Shown here: in pieces, positions 56,859 through 64,000 of the stretch
Position numbering within the stretch: the first letter of the stretch is position 1
How the letters are laid out: each line of letters opens with the position of its first letter
DNA from: Ectobius pallidus
Taxonomy: Eukaryota; Arthropoda; Insecta; Blattodea; Ectobiidae
Reading direction: 5' to 3'
Assembly: GCA_964059195.1 (NCBI GenBank)
Contig: CAXKWD010000005.1
Location: 97,105,882-97,169,881, forward strand
Length of the DNA: 64,000 bases
Position numbers and translations under genes: made by a program
Notes under the pieces: generated by a model
What the model was told of the DNA's origin: nothing
Database searches by the model: none
What the model saw: only the letters and a program-made list of their open reading frames with translations

Positions 56859-57555
56859 GTGAGTTCCACGCAAGAGTCGGCCAATGATGCCGGTTTCTGC
56901 GTTGCAGCGGGCACAGCTCCAACTCCTGAGCGATCGGGTGAAATATCTATGCAAATAAAGCTGCAATTGGTGTAATGATTCAGGTTCTCACATTTAAAAT
57001 TAAAATTACAATGAAAGTAACCACATATCTCATCACAAGAGATATTGGAAATGTTCTCCTCTTGCATCCACACAATACTGGCACGTTTTTAGGAAATTTT
57101 CTTTCACGCGCATAAGTTCAGCTTCCGAGATAGAGTTAATTTCTCTTGTGATATTGTCTTTAAGTTCTTCTAATGTATGGGAAATTGACCTATACACTTT
57201 ATTTTTCAAGTTTCCCCATAAATAATATTCACTTACTGTTAGAAGAACTTAAAGACAATATCACAAGAGAAAAATTAACTCTATCTTGGAAGCTGAAGTT
57301 ATGCACATGAAAGAAAATTTTGTAAAAACGTGCCAGAATTGTGTGGAAGCAAGAGGAGAACATTTCCAACATCTCTTGTGATGAGGTACATGGTTATTTT
57401 CATTGTAATTTTAACTGAAAATGTGAGAACCTAAATCATTACACTGACCGCGGCTTTATCCGCATAGATATTTCACCCGATCGCTCGGGAGTTGGAGCTG
57501 TGCCCGCTGCAACGCAGAAACCCGCATCATTGGCCAACTCTTGCATGAGACTCAC
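56859..57555. mobile_element. Foldback made of two inverted Tc1/mariner-like transposase 3' ends
   Basis: Left arm 56859-57173 and right arm 57239-57555 are inverted copies of about 316 bp, with a 65-bp loop at 57174-57238. Each arm contains the last ~50 codons of a transposase, its stop codon and about 175 bp of trailing sequence. Divergence between arms is moderate (several small indels). I see no clear terminal repeat or target duplication at the outer edges. Confidence 0.8.
57033..57233 (-). pseudogene. Tc1/mariner-like transposase C-terminus
   Basis: Reading the minus strand from the loop: SEYYLWGNLKNKVYRS, then HTLEELKDNITREINSISEA, ELMRVKENF, and after a one-base frameshift KTCQYCVDARGEHFQYLL followed by TGA (57035-57033). 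The order YLWG-LK-KVY, LEELK--I--EI, then C---GGHF-HLL is that of the end of IS630/Tc1-like transposases of arthropods. The right arm carries the mirror image ending EARGEHFQHLL with its TGA at 57379-57381, and its own frameshift near 57270. Only the left-arm reading continues across the loop to YLWGNLKNKVY, so the right arm is the shorter copy. Confidence 0.75.
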
Positions 57556-58204
57556 TGCTTAAAACCTAAAACATAAAATGTTTATTTTGTTTAATTCCGT
57601 GGACCATGAACTCAGCCACTGAGTATTATACTTTACCATGTAAATATTATGTATGTTTATACTAAATACCCTGCAATATACCGTCAGGGTGCTCCTTATG
57701 GCTTATAGAAATCTGCCTTCTTGACATTTCTCTTGTGTCTCTCTTTGAGATGTACCAAAACTAGCCAAACTTAAATTTTTTTTTAAACCAGTAGTTAACT
57801 GAACATTAACTCCCATGCTTTGTTTGCTTCACAGTTCACTGAATTCCCACATTGTGTAGAATACAGTATGCATAAATATTCATGTGGAGGAACCACAGTT
57901 CATGGTATTATATTGTAGATCTTTTAATGTTGTTATTGTTCCCTTCCTCTTGTTAATCTCTTTGTTGTTTATATTGAAACCAGTTGTGCAGTTCCATACC
58001 ATTAACAAGGTACAGACCAGAGTCCTACAATCACAAATATGAGGATATGGAATGGACTTAAGGGTACAAAAGGATAAATAAAACATAAAAAAAACCCTGC
58101 TATATGTAACTGATGATATCTAATTCCCTCTTTCGAGAGAAATATGCCCATATATGCATTGCATATATCTATGCCCAAGTTCATATATGTCAAAACCTTA
58201 CAAG
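57556..58204. other. Non-coding stretch
   Basis: No gene recognised. Confidence 0.35.
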
Positions 58205-58535
58205 AATTTCAGAATGTCGTAAATAAGCGCACATATGCTGAATAATACATTTCACAGTTGTCTGTAACACATATTAATTCTCCTTAATTGTGCGAGTTCT
58301 CATACATTAATAACTTCTAACACATATAATACAAATGCTTGAATCATTCCTATCTGCTTGTTACAATAAAGTTAGTACCCAAAGAGCCGTTGCCAATATA
58401 TGAACTACAACGTAGGAATACTGTAAACACTTCTTTAACATTGTGCACCACCAGTGATGTAGTTGCAGTGTTATGAAGTAATAACAAAGTACATTGGGTT
58501 TGAATTTTACTGAAATTTTACATGATAAGGAATAT
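58205..58535. repeat. Dispersed repeat, related to 46975-47225
   Basis: Same ordered blocks as at 46975, with an extra segment (about 58440-58480) not present there. Confidence 0.55.
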
Positions 58536-60089
58536 GCAAGGTGTGATAATAGCTGAATATGTATAATTTGTGTTACAAAAAGAACATAAAATGATTAAGG
58601 TGATTGTCAACCTCTTGAGTATGAATTCAATGATTGGCACATTTATATCTTGTATTACATGCAATGTAATGTTACTCCAGAACAGGATGGCGAAAACAGG
58701 GATGTATATCACACCAACTGTATACTGTAACAACATCTTCTCCACATATTGCAGTGCCACATTCTGACAATATGTATATGCAGTGGTGTATTTAGGCATA
58801 GGCAACATAAGCCCACTTTACAGAACATAAAAGAACTCCAAGCCTAAATTAGTGACTCTGGACAAAATTTCTCGGCCCTTTCACGTCCAACTAATACCTT
58901 AGTTTCCAGAGGGGGGTTGAGAGGTGATGGGCTTACCACCTGTCCCTCTGCCCACTCTTGGAAAATAAGCATAACAAAATTCACATAGGTAACAGAAACC
59001 TCCACTTGGAGGCGCTTCGCCCCAACATAGGGGATATAGGAAACCAGATATAGAACAGAAGCCCACACCTAGGGTGGCACAAATTTTGACTATGTTCAAT
59101 TCTATAACATTAAAAATGTCTTTTCACAATATTACTTAGACTCACCATTCACAAGCAAAAATATTTTGATTTACTTTCTTATTGTAAGTTCAATCTGAAT
59201 GAATACTGGCATATGGCATGTGATCTGATTCTTCTCCACTCCCAGTAACAACACGTGAACAAATTGTCATGTTATTTTTGTTGGTAACTTGATACGCAGT
59301 AAAAATCACAGCTAAGAGTTTATACTGTTTACCGGTAATAATTTATTTATTAAATTGTCGGTATTTATCCCTTCTTACAAAAGTGATGGCAGATGCCAAT
59401 GGAAATAGGTACAGAAAATATCATATTTCATGCTTGTCTTTTATTATTTTTATTGTAATTGGGATTGCTGAAATGTGATTTTATTCTTCTGTTCATATCT
59501 ATCTATAATGTTAATAGTAGTTTGGTTAAGTTTTTTAGTTCTTCTGAGTCATAAAGCAAATATTACAAATTTAGGAAATATATTATATTTTTGGTATATC
59601 TATATCTATAGCCAACAGTGACAATATTTCTGGTATATCTATATTTAAAGCCAACAGTTACAACTTATAAGCATGTTCTTTATTATGAAGGGCAGCTTTT
59701 ACTGTCAGCCTAGATGTGGGAAATTTCTAGATATGCTGCTGTGTACATGTATATATATATATATAGTCCAAAATATGTCTAGAATATTCTGATCTGGAAA
59801 TTTCTAGGCTGCTCTGGTAAGACATGACTTGTGATTAGGGTATTGCTTATGTACCAGGCATTATTGTTTCAGAACTCATATAGTTAAGGAGGATTAATAT
59901 GTGTTTCTCATGACTGCAAAACCTAATATTCAGCATAGTGGTGTTTCTTATACTGTAATTTACTACATTCTGTGGAAGTTTTGTAAAGTTCTGAAATTAG
60001 AAGATGGCATACTTCCCTTGTGAGTGTATCTTTATGAATGTCTAAAAGTAAGATTGATATACTAAGAACGCTAATTTATTTTGTTTCAG
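58536..60089. other. Intron/intergenic sequence ending in a splice acceptor
   Basis: AT-rich without an identified gene; a TA repeat lies near 59750. The last bases, TTATTTTGTTTCAG (60076-60089), form a good acceptor for the exon at 60090. An imperfect repeat AATATTTYTGGTATATCTATAT occurs near 59580-59645. Confidence 0.5.
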
Positions 60090-62004
60090 GGTGAGACAAA
60101 GGCTTTGGCAAAAAGGGGCACACCATACACACGTGGCCAAGCTACCCTGTTTGGTTTCAAACGACGTCCCACATCAGGTATTCCAACACCAATTGCTAAC
60201 ACCTCAACCCCAATTCTTGACAATGCTGCCATAGCAGGAAGTGTAGCTGGAAACAAAGCTGCTTCGCAGGAATCTCTCAACAGTATTAGCCCTGTTCAGT
60301 CAGGGAGATCCACACCAAGACCTTCCCGCCCAAAGAAAGATGCAGATGGGAATCTGATCAGAACAAACCGATTTGGCTTCAGAGGTTCTGCATCTGTTCC
60401 CATAACAAACAAAGTCGCAGATTCCAACTGCAATATTATGTCTGTTCAACATGTATCCCACCTTCAGAATCATGACAACCACAATATTCTCATTGTTGAA
60501 AAAACAAGGCCTAAGGGTGGTGGTAAAATTGTGGTGCCTGTGACTCCAGGAATGAAGGGCTCTACACATTCGGTGGCTAGCAGTGGTGGTGTTTCCAGTG
60601 GTGGCAGTGGTAGCAAGCCTAAACAAAACCGCACCTTCATTCCTCACCTTGGCCTCCAAGAGCATGGAAAAGCATCTCGTTTTACTCTTCATACATCACA
60701 GTTACCTAGACCTCAATATCCTATCCGACTTACCACTGCAGATGGTGAAAATACAACCAAAACAGCAAAAACTGCTGCAAATAACAGCACCAGGAAAGTT
60801 ACATACCACATTTCAGGTGGCGAGGAATCTTCTTCAAAAGAAGGGTCACTGAATGGTGATTCAGGTATTGGTAGTCATCAGAGTGGAGCAGCTTGCTATG
60901 GGGAAACAGATACATTACAAGGCATTGAGCAGCTGGATTGCAGTCCCACTTTTGGGGCTCGTAGGAACCGTAATATCCATAAGCCAAGGAATCTTGAAGT
61001 GGTTGTGAATGGTCAGTACTTTGATGTTAGAGACCTCAAAGATGAGGATTCATCTACAAATGATGATCCAAATGTAATTACTGAAATATCTTTGATCTCA
61101 ATTCCAAGCTCCAAAACTCCAGGCCGTACAGTTCAGGGTAATAGAAACACTGGTGTTGTACAGCACAGGTCTCTGCAATATCAAAGGCAGATTTCAGGTG
61201 ATAATAAACGACAACAACGTTCTTCCACTGCTTCTTCTGATGAATTCAGAGATGATGAAGGTCTTGGTGGAGAAGACGAAGAGGAAAAAGCGTTTAGGGA
61301 TCGTTCACATAGCGAGAAGACTGAATCAATTAAAGATCTCATCACACCCGAAGATCAGGAAGACTGGGGTCATGGGGAAGCCATGGCTGAAGAGTACAGT
61401 AGCTCTAGTGAAGATGGACGTGCTGCTCGTCATAACTCCTCACCAGAAAGTCTGAATGTGAGACCGACTGTAGATAGCACTCAACAACCACGGCCAGTAA
61501 TGTTAACGATAGAAGATCCATTGTTTGCAGCAATAGCAGCTGCTGCATCCCCAACAATGATAGAAGATGAGACATCTCCGGTAGACAGCCTCTTCAGCAG
61601 CAGCACAGCCACCAGCACAACGTCTGAGGTTATGGAGAAAGATCAAGACGAGGAGCAGGAACCCAATCCCCTTCCAAAGGATGACAATGAGTGTAAGAGT
61701 CCTCAAGAGCCCGAGAAAGGCAGCAGCAGTGGTGAGGGATCTGCTCGGCAGTCTTCTAATGTATTGACTCCTGACAGCCCTGGTACACCTACCAATGCAT
61801 CCACATCACTTTCCCTTTCTGTATCTGAAGGAAGAGATTTTCTTATCGATGATGAGATTGCAGATCAACCTGGATTGATATTTGATGACGGTGGCAACAT
61901 GACAACGACAGGTCCTGATATGGCCACGTCTTCTGGAGGATGCAGCCAATTACTTTCAATGACAGAGAACACAGCCACTCTGGTGGACTCTACTTCTAAG
62001 CCAG
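60090..62004 (+). CDS. Long internal exon of a disordered, Ser-rich host protein with SxIP motif
   Basis: Acceptor TTTTGTTTCAG at 60079-60089 and donor CCAG|GTTTGT after 62004 bound a 1915-nt exon encoding 638 full codons, entering in phase 0 and leaving in phase 1. The protein is rich in Ser, Thr, Gly, Asp and Glu with little predicted fold. Near its start lies TLFGFKRRPTSGIPTP (residues 19-34), which contains SGIP in a basic Ser/Pro context, the pattern bound by EB-family microtubule plus-end proteins. A related FGFR block (NRFGFR) is at 93-98. An acidic patch lies around 385-400. PVMLTIEDPLFAA (about 469) and EGRDFLIDDEIADQPG (580-595) look conserved. I do not recognise the gene with certainty. 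A microtubule-associated protein of the kind containing SxIP motifs (such as neuron navigators or CCSER-like proteins) is possible but unproven. The open frame continues to 62058 only by read-through of the intron. Confidence 0.8.
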
Positions 62005-62010
62005 GTTTGT
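62005..62010 (+). promoter_or_regulatory. Splice donor of the long exon
   Basis: CCAG|GTTTGT: exon ends at 62004 with AAG CCA G. After it the sequence becomes non-coding and soon enters a SINE. Confidence 0.65.
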
Positions 62011-62052
62011 ACAAACATAATACAGTGAAACCTGTCATTTACATAATTCCAC

Positions 62053-62344
62053 TAAATTAAACTCCATGGCGCTACATTCCTGAAGGGACAAGGCCTACCA
62101 CCCGACCGCTGCATCATCTACCATGGGCAGATGGCAGGATTGGGGGCATGTGGTCAGCATGCCAACACCCGCAGCTTTTAATGGTGGTTTCCATGACCGG
62201 AGCCGCTACTTCTCTGTCAAGTAACTCCTCAATTTGAATCACAAGGCTGAATGCACCCCTACCAGACCTACAGGTACAGGGGATCGAACCCAGGCCGACG
62301 GATCTGTAATCAGTGGCGCTAACCACAAGACCATGCTGGTGGTC
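62053..62344 (-). repeat. tRNA-derived SINE, family A, full length with 13-bp duplication
   Basis: Exact duplication TACATAATTCCAC at 62040-62052 and 62345-62357. On the minus strand it has an A-box-like TGGTCTTGTGG and B-box GGTTCGATCC, followed by the body shared with 31653-31945. It begins 48 bp after the splice donor at 62004/62005. Short frames in it are not genes. Confidence 0.92.
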
Positions 62345-62357
62345 TACATAATTCCAC

Positions 62358-63385
62358 AGGACCATAAAAAATCTGTTAAAAGACAGTTTCTGTTACATAT
62401 CTGGAAAATATGGAATCATACAATTGGCAAACTCTAATGAAATATGCTAATATTATCACATTATTATCACATTACCTCTCATATAGTTCTGCTTGAGTGG
62501 AGCGTCTTTCTAGACTAAACTTATTACTGCTCCTCAAAAAATGCATGAACACATGTGTAAACCACTGATGGCCTAAATTTTCATATTAAAAAACACATTG
62601 TTAATGCTCTGTGTACATTATTATCTATACAGGCAGTATTCATACATTATAAAACATTCAAAGTACAGGCCTAGTTCACATGCTTATGAAACATTCATCT
62701 TTGAGGATATCATAATAAACTTGCATGTTTCCCACATTAAAGTTTGTCATAATTTCTTCAACAGACAGTTTATCATGCCTGCTTGCCTCAATCACTTTCA
62801 CTTGACTGTTCAAATTAAGAACAACTCTCTTCTTTGAAGCCATGGTCAAAACTGAATTTCTGAACTGTTACTGTACCCAACTTTGAAATCAAATCTTATT
62901 CTCTTATTGAATGTAGAAAATAATGGAAAAATTTCTTGAGGCGCTAACTGCTGCTTCGCACTTGTCCTATACCATACCTCCCCTTTAATGGTTATCTCAC
63001 TAATACATGTCTCAAACTGTTAAGTTTAGGAACACCAAAAAATATCTTTATTATTACTTCCGTACGGTATAGTGTGTGTTTTAGTGAATACTTTAAATGC
63101 TAGAAGAGCTCAGATTTTGCATTAAATACCTCATTTTGCATTCCATAGTTTCTGCTTATTCCAGGTAAACCAGCTTCACTAGAACTAAGGGACTGAGTAA
63201 TTTTTCCAAGTTTTTTCCCAAAAAGATAGTTTGTTTTTGGTGAATAATCTGCTAATGGCAGGTTTTATGGTAATAATAACAATAGTAGTATTATTAATGG
63301 TGATAATACCAGTGATGTTGATAATAAATTCCATTATTGCAACCAATAGTCATAGTATGATAAATGGAGCTCTGGTGAAATTATA
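62358..63385. other. Intron sequence
   Basis: AT-rich; no further exon with convincing borders was seen, so the next exon probably lies beyond the window. Confidence 0.4.
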
Positions 63386-63545
63386 TATGGCAGGGGAAAC
63401 AGGAGCACCCTGATAAAATCTGCCCCAACCCCATTTTGTCCTCCACAAATTTCGCATGGATCTACCGAGATTTGATCCCGGGTCCCATCATTGGAAGGCA
63501 AGCAGTCTAACACTCAGCCATGGGGGCTGAATGCCCATGGGATAG
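63386..63545 (-). repeat. tRNA-derived SINE, family C
   Basis: On the minus strand: CCATGGCTGAGTGTTAGACT (A-box region), GGGATCAAATCTCGGTAGAT (B-box region), then GGGGTTGGGGCAGATTTTAT and CAGGGTGCTCCTGTTTCCCC. The tail with this GGTGCTCC-GTTTCCCC wording is a common SINE body in insects. Target duplication not resolved. Confidence 0.6.
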
Positions 63546-64000
63546 GCTAAGCAAGTCCATAGTAAAAGGGGATATGGCAAAATATTCGTTATTCAGTAGA
63601 TACATACATTTTTATTTATTTTGTTATTGACTTCAGTGCCTGCCAATACCAATGTAGGCCGAGAAAGTGTTGTGTTCAATCTTGAAATTCAGTCTTGAGT
63701 TTTCAGCCTAATATACACTTTTAAGACCAAGTCCAAATCTATAGCATTCAGAAAAAATATCTGTGTGTGTGAGACTGTCTGTGAATATAGCTTAAATAGA
63801 AAAACTGTATCAAACAAAATTTGATGTGAAAATTGAATGTAAAGCATTCACTTTATATGAAGCACATTTTGTTTCTCACTATTTTCTCATTAATGCTCAA
63901 CCTATTTTGTTTAAACTATGGTACTTGTACCTAGAACGTTTATTTGAAACTTTTTAAAAATAGAAATTCTTTGAAAAACTGTTATTAGCTACCCATCTGT
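63546..64000. repeat. Diverged relative of the 6290-6420 segment, then AT-rich intron
   Basis: GAAAGTGTTGTGTTCAATCT and TGAAATTCAGTCTTGAGTTTT parallel GGAAGTATTGTGCTCGACCC and TGAAATTCAAAGTCGAGTTTT at 6325-6365. After about 63760 nothing is recognised. Confidence 0.35.

Noticed and set aside
60081..60089. Start of the long open frame upstream of 60090
   Set aside because: The first codon would be TTG and the nine bases are the splice acceptor, so this is not a translation start.
62005..62060. Coding continuation of the long exon to the TAA at 62058
   Set aside because: CCAG|GTTTGT is a good donor, and the downstream residues are followed at once by a SINE target duplication. Retention cannot be excluded but is not the simplest reading.

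Overview
The window is a piece of a large, AT-rich, repeat-dense arthropod genome, most likely an insect. The case rests on spliced exons with canonical AG/GT borders, tRNA-derived SINEs with 12-13 bp target duplications, fragments of insect-type LINE reverse transcriptase, and mariner, Tc1-like, piggyBac and hAT transposons. The species cannot be read from the sequence. A hemimetabolous insect with a bloated genome fits, but that is inference.

Host genes occupy very little of the 64 kb. Positions 4084-4599 hold the last exon of a plus-strand gene, with a Lys/Asp/Glu-rich tail and two poly(A) signals; its upstream exons are not visible. A second plus-strand gene is represented by a long, mostly disordered exon at 60090-62004 that carries an EB-binding-like SxIP motif. 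A 21-nt candidate first coding exon at 37368-37388 would splice to it in phase, giving an intron of about 22.7 kb; this link is a hypothesis. The rest is intron, intergenic DNA and transposons.

Layout. 1-4083: repeats, including a hAT-type element with an 8-bp duplication at 1639-2295. 4084-4790: terminal exon and 3' UTR. 4816-13740: dispersed repeats, tandem duplications and small hAT-type elements. 13740-18532: one decayed minus-strand LINE broken up by a hAT-type element, which itself holds another fragment, and by two adjacent inverted-repeat elements. 19241-21450: an internally deleted piggyBac inserted in a second LINE fragment. 24264-25184: a foldback built from two inverted copies of a mariner 3' end. 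25531-26801: second copy of the 15285-16532 element. 30389-35000: LINE tail, SINE, hAT-type element and a polypyrimidine tract. 37368-37774: candidate first exon and a small MITE. 39029-40416: a complete mariner with matched 30-bp inverted repeats, TA duplication and an intact DD34D transposase frame. 41181-49950: SINEs and inverted-repeat elements. 50379-51481: two hAT-type elements side by side sharing one target duplication. 52382-55263: three more DNA elements. 56859-57555: a second foldback, made from two inverted copies of a Tc1/mariner-like transposase 3' end. 60090-62004: the long host exon, with a SINE 48 bp past its splice donor.

No bacterial system, CRISPR array or confident functional tRNA/rRNA gene was seen. 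The most interesting material is structural: two independent 3'-end foldbacks with arms of about 316 bp, the paired hAT elements, a two-copy element family with a repeated 12-bp internal motif, and an apparently intact mariner.
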